Positions 32,685 to 40,866 of a DNA stretch of 64,000 nt are shown here, piece by piece (the first letter of the stretch is position 1; each line of letters starts with the position of its first letter). Position numbers and translations under genes: made by a program. Origin of the DNA: Acidobacteriota bacterium (lineage in GTDB: Bacteria > Zixibacteria > MSB-5A5 > GN15 > FEB-12); the NCBI GenBank assembly GCA_035529075.1, contig DATKXK010000009.1:1-64000 (forward strand). Direction: 5' to 3'. Under the pieces are notes generated by a model. That model had not been told where the DNA came from. It was given only the letters and a program-made list of their open reading frames with translations, and did no database searches.

Positions 32685-33593
32685 TTAGCCCGATGATATG
32701 CCCGCGCCGTCGCGCTTCAGTGACACGTGCATCGGTGCCGCCCGGCCCTGCTTGTCTTCACCCATGTACAGGGTGACGTGCGGGAAGGGGATCTCGATAT
32801 TCTTTTCCTCGAAGACCTTCTTGAGGCGCCGGTTGAACTCTCTGGCAATGCGCCACTGCTTTATCGGCCTGGTGGTGGTGCGGGCCTTAATGATAAGCGC
32901 CGAGTCCGCGAACTGGTCAAGGCCGAACACCTCCATGGGTCTGAGGATGTCATCCCTGAACTGCGGGTCTTCCCGCAACTGTGCGTCGACTTCCTTGATG
33001 ATGGAGATAACCTCATCCACGTCCTCGCGGTAGGCAATTCCGATGTCAAAAACGTACTGGGAAAACTCTTTGGTCATGTTGGTGACGATGTCGATGTGGC
33101 CGTTGCGAACGTAATGCACGTTGCCGGCCAGGTCCCGCAGGACGGTCATCTTGAGGTTCACCTTCTCCACCAGGCCGCCTTTGCCCGCGATCTGGACGAC
33201 GTCTCCCACCCGGATCTGATCCTCAAGGAGAATAAAGAACCCGCTGATAACGTCCTGGACGAGGTTTTGAGCGCCGAATCCGACGGCCAGCCCGACGATC
33301 CCGGCGGCGGCCAGAATAGGCCCGATTTCGATGCCTACCTCTCCGAGAACCATGACCAGGGCCACGGCCAGGATGGTAACCGTCAAGAGGTGCCGTATCA
33401 TCGAGCTGAGGGTGTCGGCGCGCTTCTGCATCTCAACGTCGAGCTTCACCTTGCCGAAAACAGTGAGAAGCCGTCGCGACAGCCACTTCGCCGCACTGGT
33501 CGCCACCAGCGCGAGAACCAGAATGACGAAAATGCGCAGGCCGGTAGTGGTGAGCCATGCGACAAGCCGGTCGAGCACTGCATGAATGTCCAT
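32685..33593 (-). CDS. MscS-family small-conductance mechanosensitive channel
   Basis: ATG at 33593 with AAGGAG six bases upstream. The 302-residue protein has membrane helices at about 18-36 and 66-90 and the pore helix 'ILAAAGIVGLAVGFGAQNLV', followed by 'QDVISGFFILLEDQIRVGDV'. The MscS beta domain and C-terminal domain come next ('EKNIEIPFPHVTLYMG'). It opens under membrane tension to release solutes. It is convergent with the S9 peptidase and unlinked to its neighbours. Confidence 0.93.
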   Translation of the reverse strand: MDIHAVLDRLVAWLTTTGLRIFVILVLALVATSAAKWLSRRLLTVFGKVKLDVEMQKRADTLSSMIRHLLTVTILAVALVMVLGEVGIEIGPILAAAGIVGLAVGFGAQNLVQDVISGFFILLEDQIRVGDVVQIAGKGGLVEKVNLKMTVLRDLAGNVHYVRNGHIDIVTNMTKEFSQYVFDIGIAYREDVDEVISIIKEVDAQLREDPQFRDDILRPMEVFGLDQFADSALIIKARTTTRPIKQWRIAREFNRRLKKVFEEKNIEIPFPHVTLYMGEDKQGRAAPMHVSLKRDGAGISSG

Positions 33594-33909
33594 CACACTC
33601 TCCTTGCCAAGTGATTAGTCCTGCCGGACAGGCCTTACGTTCAACGCTGACCCCGCGGCCGGCAGCGACCGTCTCGCCGGACATGGGGTCGTTGAAACCT
33701 TCACGCGCCAATTTACGGCTGCCGCTTTTCAAACACAATGCAACATGCATGGCCTGTCGGCCCGCTCGAAAGCAGGACGTGAGCGACAGCCGGCCGGGCA
33801 GGCTCTGATCTCGAACCGGTGCCGATTGAATCTGCGTGCGGGAATGCCGGCCGTCAACGGCCGCTGCCGCAGCGGCGCCCGGGCGGGAAATGCAGCAGTA
33901 CCGTAAGAC
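33594..33909 (-). other. Intergenic stretch without a recognised gene
   Basis: 316 bases between the arsG-like stop and the channel gene, both on the minus strand. It should hold the channel's promoter near 33610-33700, but no clear -10/-35 pair stands out. No hairpin with a T-run was seen. Confidence 0.35.
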
Positions 33910-34602
33910 TTACAGCGGCAGGCCGAAGTCATACACGAGCGTGTAATACAGGCCGACCACGATGAAAACGAGACCGGTGACCCGCCGGGCCCAGAGCTCG
34001 AACTGGGTCAGCCTGTTGAAGGCCCTGCCAATGGAGTGCGCCCCGAAAGCAATCAGGATGGCGAATATGAACACGGGAAAGCCGGTCCCCAGTCCATACA
34101 ACGACGGGAAAATGAACCGCGATCCCTGTTTGACGGCCAGGGGAATAAGACTCCCGAAAAAGAGCGCCGCCGAGATCGGGCAGAACGACAGGGCGAATAC
34201 GATCCCCAGCAACAGGGCTCCCCAGAGTCCCCAGCCGGCAACACGCTCCTGAATTCTCCGGCTTATGCCCGGGCCGGCGAACTTCAGGCGCACTACCTCC
34301 AGCAGGAACAGGCCTGCCACTATCAGGACGGGTCCCAGGACCGCATTGATGTTGTTCTGCAGGAAGTAGGACAGTTCCGGCACGGACAGCAGGCTGGCCA
34401 CCAACAGGATGCCCAGAACCAGATAGACCAGCACCCGGCCGGCCATGTACATGAGGCCGGAGAGCAGGACGAGCGACGGGCTGTCCACGCGCTTGCCGAC
34501 GTACGAGATGGCGGCGATATTCGTGGCCAGCGGACAGGGGCTGATTGACGTGAGAATGCCGAGCCAGCAGGCGGAGGCGGCACCCAGCAGGAAGGGATCC
34601 AT
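33910..34602 (-). CDS. arsG: ArsG-family (CcdA/DsbD-like) transporter
   Basis: The 230-residue membrane protein has six helices in two related halves, each with a Cys-Pro motif: 'SISPCPLATNIAAISYVG' and 'ALSFCPISAALFFGS'. This is the pattern of the family annotated as aromatic aminobenzylarsenical efflux permease ArsG, itself CcdA/DsbD-like. Transfer of electrons across the membrane or efflux of trivalent aromatic arsenicals are the proposed roles. The ATG shares one base with the arsF stop (TGATG). It is last in the arsR-permease-thioredoxin-arsF-arsG operon. Confidence 0.8.
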   Translation of the reverse strand: MDPFLLGAASACWLGILTSISPCPLATNIAAISYVGKRVDSPSLVLLSGLMYMAGRVLVYLVLGILLVASLLSVPELSYFLQNNINAVLGPVLIVAGLFLLEVVRLKFAGPGISRRIQERVAGWGLWGALLLGIVFALSFCPISAALFFGSLIPLAVKQGSRFIFPSLYGLGTGFPVFIFAILIAFGAHSIGRAFNRLTQFELWARRVTGLVFIVVGLYYTLVYDFGLPL

Positions 34603-35123
34603 CAGCTTTTTCTCAAGTAAGCGCGAACCTCAGTCTCTACGTACTTCAGGAACGCCGCCTTGTCGCCGAGATACTGCCACACTCCCTGGAGGTTTTTCCA
34701 CCTCGCCTGCTCGCCGTTCACCACGTCTGAAATCACGAGCGATTTTGTATACAGCTGGTAGTCAACGATGTAGTGCTTGTTTTCGGGCTCGTCGGTGTTG
34801 ATGACCCGGAACTCCAAGGCGCCGGTTTTCAGTTCGTCTGCAAATCCCGTCTCGATGGCCTCCCGGGAGTACGCCTCGAGTTTCCGGCAGTTTGAGCACC
34901 GCCGGTTGCCGTGGAAATAATACGCTACCACGCTGGGCGAAACGGTATCGGGCTGTTTGCCCTGTGCCGTGTCGGTCGAGGCACCGGCTGAATCGGCCGC
35001 CGCCGATACTTCCTGAGTGGCCGGTGTTACCGGTTGCGGGTCCGGGTTGTCGGCCACAAGGTGCGATGCTCCGGCAAAGATCAGGGCAAGGACTATGGCT
35101 GCGACAGGTGACCAGGATCTCAT
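34602..35123 (-). CDS. arsF: ArsF-family thioredoxin-fold lipid/periplasmic protein
   Basis: AGGAG lies before the ATG. An N-terminal signal ('VAAIVLALIFAGASHLVA') and a low-complexity linker precede a thioredoxin-like domain with 'VVAYYFHGNRRCSNCRKLEA' (C-x2-C), the mark of the family named nitrophenyl compound nitroreductase subunit ArsF. 173 residues. With ArsG it probably forms a membrane-linked redox relay on the outer face. The arsE gene that accompanies arsFG in described clusters was not found here, although the small thioredoxin-like gene before it could take that place. Confidence 0.82.
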   Translation of the reverse strand: MRSWSPVAAIVLALIFAGASHLVADNPDPQPVTPATQEVSAAADSAGASTDTAQGKQPDTVSPSVVAYYFHGNRRCSNCRKLEAYSREAIETGFADELKTGALEFRVINTDEPENKHYIVDYQLYTKSLVISDVVNGEQARWKNLQGVWQYLGDKAAFLKYVETEVRAYLRKS

Positions 35124-35188
35124 ACCTTAGACTCCTCTCCATTTACTCACTATCTGTTCGAGGTCGTTTCTGCGAACGCGGCACGCGG

Positions 35189-35428
35189 CTACGCCGGCGC
35201 CAGGATTTTCTTGATCTCCTCGACCGACGGGACTTTACCGCTGACCTTGATATCGCCGTCCACGACGAGGGCGGGCGTCATCATCACGCCGAACGAGGTT
35301 ATCCGTTGAATGTCGGTGACCTTTTCGAACTCGCACTGCAGCCCCAGGTCTCTGGCGGCCTCCTGCGCGGCCTCGTATAGTCTCACACATCTGGCACAGC
35401 CCGGTCCGAGGATCTGGATTTTCGTCAT
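35189..35428 (-). CDS. Small thioredoxin-like protein (TM0996/MTH895 family)
   Basis: 79 residues, beginning 'MTKIQILGPGCARCVRLYEA', with the C-x2-C of the glutaredoxin-like TM0996/MTH895 family and cis-Pro region 'GVMMTPALVVDGDI'. Such genes often sit beside DUF318 permeases and ArsR regulators, as here: the permease ends 13 bases upstream. It is likely a thiol carrier or metal chaperone delivering to the permease or ArsF. Confidence 0.9.
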   Translation of the reverse strand: MTKIQILGPGCARCVRLYEAAQEAARDLGLQCEFEKVTDIQRITSFGVMMTPALVVDGDIKVSGKVPSVEEIKKILAPA

Positions 35429-35441
35429 CCTCTGGTTCCTT

Positions 35442-36740
35442 TCACGAAATTGCTCCGTATATCATGCCGGTGATGGTGGCCATCACCACCACCAGCGTCA
35501 CAAACGTCACTGTCTTTCTCGTACCCATCACGCTCCGGATGACGAGCATGTTCGGCAGCGACAGGGCGGGACCGGCCAGGAGCAGGGCCAGTGCGGGCCC
35601 TTTGCCCATACCGTTTCCTATCAGGCCCTGCAATATGGGGACCTCGGTAAGGGTCGCAAAGTACATGAACGCCCCGGCCACGGACGCGAACAGGTTGGCG
35701 CCGAGTGAATTGCCTCCCACCGACCGGCTGATCCATTCGGACGGAATGATGCCTTCCTGTCCCGGCCGGCCGAGAAGAACCCCGGCCACGACGACTCCGA
35801 TAAACAGCAACGGCAATATCTGTTTGGCGAATCCCCACGTTTGGTCGAACCACTCTTCGGTCTCGCCGCCGCTCTTGCCGGTGATGACGGACAGGCCTAT
35901 CACGGCGGCGGCGAACGGTATGAGCGGCTCGTGCGGAACGGTCAGCGCGAGAACGGCCGGCGGTGCCGTGGCTGCCAGTACTTTCCACCACCTCAGCCGG
36001 AACCAGATTACCAGCATGACGGCCAGAATAACGGCGACGGCGGATGTAATGACCCATTTGGACGAGTAAACGGCGTACCATAAACCTGACGTCGCCTCGG
36101 GCTTTCCCCAGTTGGCGAAAACGAGTATGGCCACCATGGCGGCAAAGTACAGGGCGTTCTGCCACAGGGATCGTTTGACTTGCGGCTCTTCAGCTCCGAG
36201 TTGTGCCTTCACTTTTTCGATCTCTTCGCGCCTGAAGAAGGCGTGCATCAGCAGGCCGATAACGATGCTGAAAACCACGGCTCCGACGGCGCGAGCCACA
36301 CCGAGTTGCAGGCCCAGGACCCGGGCGGTAAGGATGATGGCCAGGATGTTGATCGCCGGACCCGAGTACAGGAACGTGGTCGCGGGGCCGAGCCCGGCGC
36401 CCATGCGGTATATGCCCGCGAACAGCGGCAGAACGGTGCACGAGCAGACGGCCAGAATGGTGCCGGATACCGAGGCCACACCGTAGGCCAGGACTTTCCG
36501 GGCGCCCGCCCCGAGGTATTTCATGACCGACGTCTGACTGATAAAAACACCAATCGCGCCGGCGATGAAAAAGGCGGGGATAAGACACAGGATCACGTGT
36601 TCTCGCGCATACCACTTGACGAGCGCGAGCGCCTCCGAGATGGCGTTGTCAAAGCGCGTCTGGCCGACCGGAAGGTAAAAGCAGACCAAGAAAACGGCCG
36701 TAATCAGGGTGAGCGGTCTTAACTCGTTCTTCCAGTTCAT
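35442..36740 (-). CDS. DUF318-type permease (SO_0444 / ArsP-like)
   Basis: The start at 36740 (MNWKNELRPL) is placed just before the first helix; a GTG at 36812 is in frame. The protein has about ten helices in two repeats, and 'VLAVCSCTVLPLFAGIYRMG' with 'GPATTFLYSGPAINILA' is the signature of the permease family PF03773. The Cys-x-Cys in the first signature may bind trivalent metalloid. ArsP members export organoarsenicals, while other members have unknown cargo. It lies between arsR and thioredoxin genes. Confidence 0.88.
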   Translation of the reverse strand: MNWKNELRPLTLITAVFLVCFYLPVGQTRFDNAISEALALVKWYAREHVILCLIPAFFIAGAIGVFISQTSVMKYLGAGARKVLAYGVASVSGTILAVCSCTVLPLFAGIYRMGAGLGPATTFLYSGPAINILAIILTARVLGLQLGVARAVGAVVFSIVIGLLMHAFFRREEIEKVKAQLGAEEPQVKRSLWQNALYFAAMVAILVFANWGKPEATSGLWYAVYSSKWVITSAVAVILAVMLVIWFRLRWWKVLAATAPPAVLALTVPHEPLIPFAAAVIGLSVITGKSGGETEEWFDQTWGFAKQILPLLFIGVVVAGVLLGRPGQEGIIPSEWISRSVGGNSLGANLFASVAGAFMYFATLTEVPILQGLIGNGMGKGPALALLLAGPALSLPNMLVIRSVMGTRKTVTFVTLVVVMATITGMIYGAIS

Positions 36741-36816
36741 GTTGCTGTGCGGCTTCCGGTTCGCCGGTACGCCAATCCCTTTGTTAGCCTGTTCAACGCC
36801 CGGGTGCACCAAGGTG

Positions 36817-37143
36817 CTATAGCTTGCGAGCGAGGGCCTTCTGCTCCTTCGCCGTTGACTTGATCACGGTTTCCACGCAACTGAAGAAATTCAGCATGCA
36901 GGGCGTTCTCAGCCGGTAGTGTACCTGCAACCCGCGTTTTTCGTCCTCGATAATGCCGGCATTCTTCAAGACCGAAAGGTGCTTGGAGACCGTTGACGTA
37001 TCGGCCCCGATCATGTCGGTCAACTCATGGACGCACCTCTCCCGGCGGGAGAGTTCGTCGACTATGAAAAGCCGCGTCGGGTGGGCCATGGCCTTGATAA
37101 TTCGGGCCCGGGCTTCATAGTGGGCATATTTCCGTGGCTGCAT
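36817..37143 (-). CDS. ArsR-family metalloregulator of the permease/arsFG operon
   Basis: 108 residues: 'AMAHPTRLFIVDELSRRERC', 'VHELTDMIGADTSTVSKHLS', then 'VHYRLRTPCMLNFFSCVE'. Cysteines at 'RRERCVHEL' and 'TPCMLNFFSC' are candidate metal or metalloid ligands. A perfect operator overlaps its promoter. As first gene of the operon it should repress itself and the four genes downstream until an inducer binds. The inducer could be arsenic, antimony or another thiophile; this is inference. Confidence 0.9.
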   Translation of the reverse strand: MQPRKYAHYEARARIIKAMAHPTRLFIVDELSRRERCVHELTDMIGADTSTVSKHLSVLKNAGIIEDEKRGLQVHYRLRTPCMLNFFSCVETVIKSTAKEQKALARKL

Positions 37144-37169
37144 CGTCGGTTTCCCTTAACTTGAATTCA

Positions 37170-37207
37170 CTATTTGGCAATATAGCCAAATAGCCAGACA
37201 GGCGCAA
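37170..37207 (-). promoter_or_regulatory. arsR promoter with perfect 24-bp operator
   Basis: CTATTTGGC-AATATA-GCCAAATAG at 37170-37193 is a perfect 9-bp inverted repeat. On the minus strand its centre is the -10 element TATATT (37184-37179). TTGCGC (37207-37202) is the -35 at 17 bases. The start codon is 27 bases downstream. Binding would block RNA polymerase. Confidence 0.8.
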
Positions 37208-37318
37208 GCGGTTTTGAAACCGCCGAAGATCCTTTCTTGCAGGGCCGGGGCTGATTTCTTTGGCTCTTGACCCCCGCAGCCGGCCGGCCGTACCTTGTGG
37301 TGGAGCTTTCGGGCGTGT

Positions 37319-37744
37319 ATGGGACGGTTTGAATTCATTGACCACACGGCGGATATCGCGATCAAGGCGTATGGCCGGTCGCTCGAGGAAGCGTTCGCTG
37401 TCGCCGCCGAGGCGATGTTTGCGATCATTACGGACGGCTCTACAACAGTAGAGCCGGAAGAGGAGATATCTCTGAGCGTCGAGTCGCTCGACCGGGAGGG
37501 TCTGCTTGTCGGTTTCCTGTCGCAGCTGATTGTCCTGCACGAGGCTGACGGGTGGGTCTTCGGCAGGTTTCAGGTATCGCTCGAAGATGAACGTCACCTG
37601 ACGGCCGTGGTCCGCGGCGAAAAATATGTGCCCGAAAAGCATGGTCGCGGCACACAGGTCAAAGGTGTATCGTATCATATGATGGAGATCGTTGACGGCA
37701 CGCCGGCCAAACCCGGTTACGTCCAGGTGCTGTTCGACATCTGA
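37319..37744 (+). CDS. Archease
   Basis: The start at 37319 (MGRFEFIDHTADIAI) matches the family's N-terminus; an upstream ATG at 37295 adds eight unrelated residues. 141 residues with 'HTADIAIKAYGRSLEEAFAV', 'GVSYHMMEI' and the C-terminal acidic 'YVQVLFDI', whose last Asp is a metal ligand in archease. Archease activates RtcB RNA ligase by helping guanylylation and GTP use. The rtcB gene follows 50 bases later in the same direction. Confidence 0.92.
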   Translation: MGRFEFIDHTADIAIKAYGRSLEEAFAVAAEAMFAIITDGSTTVEPEEEISLSVESLDREGLLVGFLSQLIVLHEADGWVFGRFQVSLEDERHLTAVVRGEKYVPEKHGRGTQVKGVSYHMMEIVDGTPAKPGYVQVLFDI

Positions 37745-37794
37745 TCGAACCCCGCGGCCGGTGTGATTGAAATGTTCAGACACGGGAAGTGATT

Positions 37795-39273
37795 ATGGCC
37801 TGGCAGGGAAAACTCCACAAAGTCGGTGAGTGCCGGTACGAGATTCCAATGGACTACCAGAGCGAGTCGATGAAGCAGCACGGCCTGTCGATGCGGGTTC
37901 CGGGGCTGATCTATGCCGATGGGACGATGGTCGAAAGCATCACCGCCGACAACTCGCCCGACCAGGTGGCGCACGTGGCGACCCTGCCCGGCATAGTCAA
38001 GAACTCGTTTGCGATGCCGGACATCCATCATGGGTACGGCTTCGCCATCGGCGGCGTGGCGGCCTTCGATGCCGACGAGGGTGTTATCTCGCCGGGGGGT
38101 GTCGGTTATGATATCAACTGCGGCGTTCGCCTGATCCGTACAAGTCTGCACGCCGAAGACATCAAGAGCCGTCTGACGAAGTTGATCGATACCTTCTACA
38201 CCAACATTCCCTCAGGTGTCGGCGTGGGCGGGCGCGTGAAGCTCACGATCGATCAGATTGACGGCGTCCTGATAAACGGCGCGAGATGGGCCGTGTCCCA
38301 GGGATACGGATGGGAAGAGGACCTTGAGCGGATAGAAGAGAACGGCTGCATCGAAGGGGCCGACCCTTCGGTGGTGAGCCACAGCGCCAAGAAGCGGGGT
38401 GCACCGCAACTGGGGTCACTCGGCGCCGGGAACCATTTCCTCGAGATACAGCAGGTGGACCAGATCTACGATCCGGTCGCTGCCGCGGCGTTCGGGATTC
38501 TCGAAGTCGGGCAGGTGACCATTATGGTCCACACCGGGTCGCGCGGGTGCGGCCACCAGATCTGCACCGACTACCTTGACCTGATGCGTCACGCCAATCA
38601 GAAGTACAACATCCCCCTGGTGGATCGGGAGCTTTCCTGTGCGCCGGCTTCATCGCCGGAGGCACAGCGGTATTTTACGGCTATGAAGTGCGGTGCGAAT
38701 TTCGCGTGGGCGAACCGACAGATGATCACTCACTGGGTCAGGGAGTCGTTCGAACGGGTGATGCAGAAGTCGGCCAGGAGCCTTGAATTGCGGATGGTCT
38801 ACGACATTGCGCACAACATTGCCAAGCTCGAGGAGCATGAAGTGGGCGGTCGGATGCGGCGGCTGTACGTTCACCGAAAGGGGGCCACCAGGGCGTTCGG
38901 CCCCGGAAACCTGGTGCTTCCGGGCGACTACCGCGAGGTGGGCCAGCCGGTGTTGATCCCGGGGGACATGGGCACGGCCAGTTACCTGCTGGTCGGCACC
39001 GAGACGGCCATGAAGGAAACGTTCGGGTCTTCCTGTCACGGGGCCGGGCGATTGATGTCCCGCCGCCAGTCAATGAAGCAGTTCCCTGTCAGCGAGGTCC
39101 TGGAAAAGATGCGACGGAAGGGCATTTACCTCAAGGCAGCCAGCCGGCGGGGCATTTCCGAGGAGGCACCGGGCGTGTACAAGAACATCGACAACGTGGT
39201 AGACGTGTCTCACAGGTCCGGTATCGCCCGAAGGGTGGCCCGGTTCCGTCCACTTGGCGTCGTCAAGGGGTAA
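37795..39273 (+). CDS. rtcB: RNA-splicing ligase RtcB
   Basis: ATG at 37795 with GGAAGTG upstream. The 492-residue enzyme contains 'MPDIHHGYGFAIGGVAAFD', 'GVGYDINCGVRLIRT' (metal-binding Asp/Cys), 'GSLGAGNHFLEIQ' (Asn, His), 'VMVHTGSRG'-type 'TIMVHTGSRGCGHQ', and the C-terminal guanylylated His region 'SSCHGAGRLMSR'. RtcB joins 2',3'-cyclic phosphate and 5'-OH RNA ends using GTP and Mn2+, in RNA repair. The archease-rtcB pairing is common. There is no RtcR regulator beside it. Confidence 0.96.
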   Translation: MAWQGKLHKVGECRYEIPMDYQSESMKQHGLSMRVPGLIYADGTMVESITADNSPDQVAHVATLPGIVKNSFAMPDIHHGYGFAIGGVAAFDADEGVISPGGVGYDINCGVRLIRTSLHAEDIKSRLTKLIDTFYTNIPSGVGVGGRVKLTIDQIDGVLINGARWAVSQGYGWEEDLERIEENGCIEGADPSVVSHSAKKRGAPQLGSLGAGNHFLEIQQVDQIYDPVAAAAFGILEVGQVTIMVHTGSRGCGHQICTDYLDLMRHANQKYNIPLVDRELSCAPASSPEAQRYFTAMKCGANFAWANRQMITHWVRESFERVMQKSARSLELRMVYDIAHNIAKLEEHEVGGRMRRLYVHRKGATRAFGPGNLVLPGDYREVGQPVLIPGDMGTASYLLVGTETAMKETFGSSCHGAGRLMSRRQSMKQFPVSEVLEKMRRKGIYLKAASRRGISEEAPGVYKNIDNVVDVSHRSGIARRVARFRPLGVVKG

Positions 39274-39331
39274 CGAGCGGCCGTCGCCCGCACGTCTCCG
39301 GCAGGGCAGGCGGCAGTGTGTTCGCGGCCGA

Positions 39332-40231
39332 TTACTTTCCGAACAAAGCGTCCAGGGCACTCTTCAGTTCGGGGTGCATGAAACGGTAACCTGCCTCTAT
39401 CAGCTTCACGGGCACCGCCCGCGTGCTTGCCAGCAGGAGATCATCGGCCATCTCGCCCGAGATGAGCCTGAGGGCAAATCGGGGTGCTGCAAGCAGGGCC
39501 GGTCGGCCGAGCGCCTTTGCCAGCGCCCTGGTGAATTCCCTGTTTGTCACCGGATGCGGCGCCACCGCGTTGACGGCTCCGGACATGCTGTGACCGGACA
39601 TGGCGAAGTCGATTATCCCGATCAGGTCGTCGATGGCAATCCAGCTCATGTACTGCCGCCCCGTACCGAGTGTTCCGCCCAGCCCGGACTTGAACAGCGG
39701 CAGCAGTCTCGGCAGCACGCCGCCCCCAGTTGATAGAACCGTGCCGGTTCGGAGCCTGACTTCCCTGATGGAGGTGTGGGCGAGCGGCGCTGACGCCTCT
39801 TCCCATTCTCGTGTGACATCGGCCAGAAAGCCGTCCCCGGGGGTGGCATCCTCGGTCAGCTCTTCGTCACCGCGGTCCCCGTAATAACCCACGGCCGAGG
39901 CCAGGACCGCGACGGCCGGGGGATTGGCCAGTTCCTTCAGCCGGCTGCACAGCAGCGACGTGCCCCGAACACGGCTGTCACGGATGCGCCGTTTTTGCTC
40001 GGGCGTCCAGCGTTGAGCGGCCACGTTTTCTCCGGCCAGATGGATTACGGCGTCGAATCCCTCCAGCGGTTTCAACTCCAACAGGCCCGAGGTCGGGTCC
40101 CACATTACTGAACCCGGGACCACTGCCCGGCCGGGTCGAACCAGCCGCGTGATCTCGTGTCCCCGACCGGCCAATGACTTCACCAGCGCCGATCCGATCA
40201 ATCCGGTTGATCCCGAGACAAGAATTCTCAC
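39332..40231 (-). CDS. TIGR01777-family NAD-dependent epimerase/dehydratase-like protein
   Basis: GTG start. The 299 residues begin with a Rossmann motif 'RILVSGSTGLIGSALVKSL', then 'DAVIHLAGENVAAQRWTPEQ' with 'KRRIRDSRV', the clear mark of TIGR01777 (YfcH-like). 'VLASAVGYYGDRGDEELTED' and the DUF1731-like C-terminus 'SALDALFGK' complete the family. The reaction is unknown. It is convergent with rtcB and lies downstream of the peroxiredoxin gene with a 19-base gap, so the two are probably co-transcribed. Confidence 0.92.
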   Translation of the reverse strand: MRILVSGSTGLIGSALVKSLAGRGHEITRLVRPGRAVVPGSVMWDPTSGLLELKPLEGFDAVIHLAGENVAAQRWTPEQKRRIRDSRVRGTSLLCSRLKELANPPAVAVLASAVGYYGDRGDEELTEDATPGDGFLADVTREWEEASAPLAHTSIREVRLRTGTVLSTGGGVLPRLLPLFKSGLGGTLGTGRQYMSWIAIDDLIGIIDFAMSGHSMSGAVNAVAPHPVTNREFTRALAKALGRPALLAAPRFALRLISGEMADDLLLASTRAVPVKLIEAGYRFMHPELKSALDALFGK

Positions 40232-40250
40232 GTCCGCCCTCCTCGCCGGG

Positions 40251-40739
40251 CTACTGCGACAGCTCGGCCAGCTTTTCTTTCACCTCGTCGGCGTGCCCGG
40301 CGGCCTGCACATCACTCCACACGTATGCGATGGTACCGTCGGGCCTGATCAGAAACGTGCTGCGGGCAACCCCCATCATTTCTTTTCCATAGATCTTCTT
40401 GAGGCGCCAGGCGCCGTATTTGCGGAGGACGCTCTTGTCCTCGTCACTCAGGAGCGTCAGGTCCAGCTTGTGCTTGGCGGTGAATTTCTGATGGCTGGCG
40501 ACGGAGTCAGGTGAGACGCCCAGCACCACGGCGTTGAGTTTCTCGAAGGCCTTGATGCCTGCCGTGAAGTCGCACGCTTCGGTGGTGCATCCGGGCGTAT
40601 CATCTTTGGGGTAGAAATAGAGCACCACCCACTTTCCGGTGAAGTCGGTCAGCGAGACGTCGGCGCCGTCCTGGCCGGGCAGCGTGAAGTCCGGCGCGCC
40701 GGTACCCGCAGCGGGTATCTGATTATCCGATGTACTCAT
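40251..40739 (-). CDS. bcp: Thioredoxin-dependent peroxiredoxin (Bcp/PrxQ)
   Basis: 162 residues: 'APDFTLPGQDGADVSLTDF', 'VVLYFYPKDDTPGCTTEACD' with peroxidatic and resolving Cys four residues apart, as in Bcp/PrxQ, and 'STFLIRPDGTIAYVW'. It reduces peroxides, with electrons from thioredoxin. Start MSTSDNQI. It is followed by the TIGR01777 gene. Confidence 0.95.
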   Translation of the reverse strand: MSTSDNQIPAAGTGAPDFTLPGQDGADVSLTDFTGKWVVLYFYPKDDTPGCTTEACDFTAGIKAFEKLNAVVLGVSPDSVASHQKFTAKHKLDLTLLSDEDKSVLRKYGAWRLKKIYGKEMMGVARSTFLIRPDGTIAYVWSDVQAAGHADEVKEKLAELSQ

Positions 40740-40866
40740 CGTGGTCCTTTCTCATGTTTTGATAGCTCAGACGGGATCTGTAAGGTCTTAACACAATCAA
40801 GGCCGTGGTTGTTCACAAATCAAGCCCCGTGTTTTGCCGGGACGCGGGCCCGGCGTCGTGTCGGCG

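Noticed and set aside
32727-33614. Plus-strand ORF of 295 codons opposite the MscS gene
   Set aside because: The minus strand encodes a clear MscS channel with a ribosome site, and the plus-strand product has no membrane segments or known motifs.
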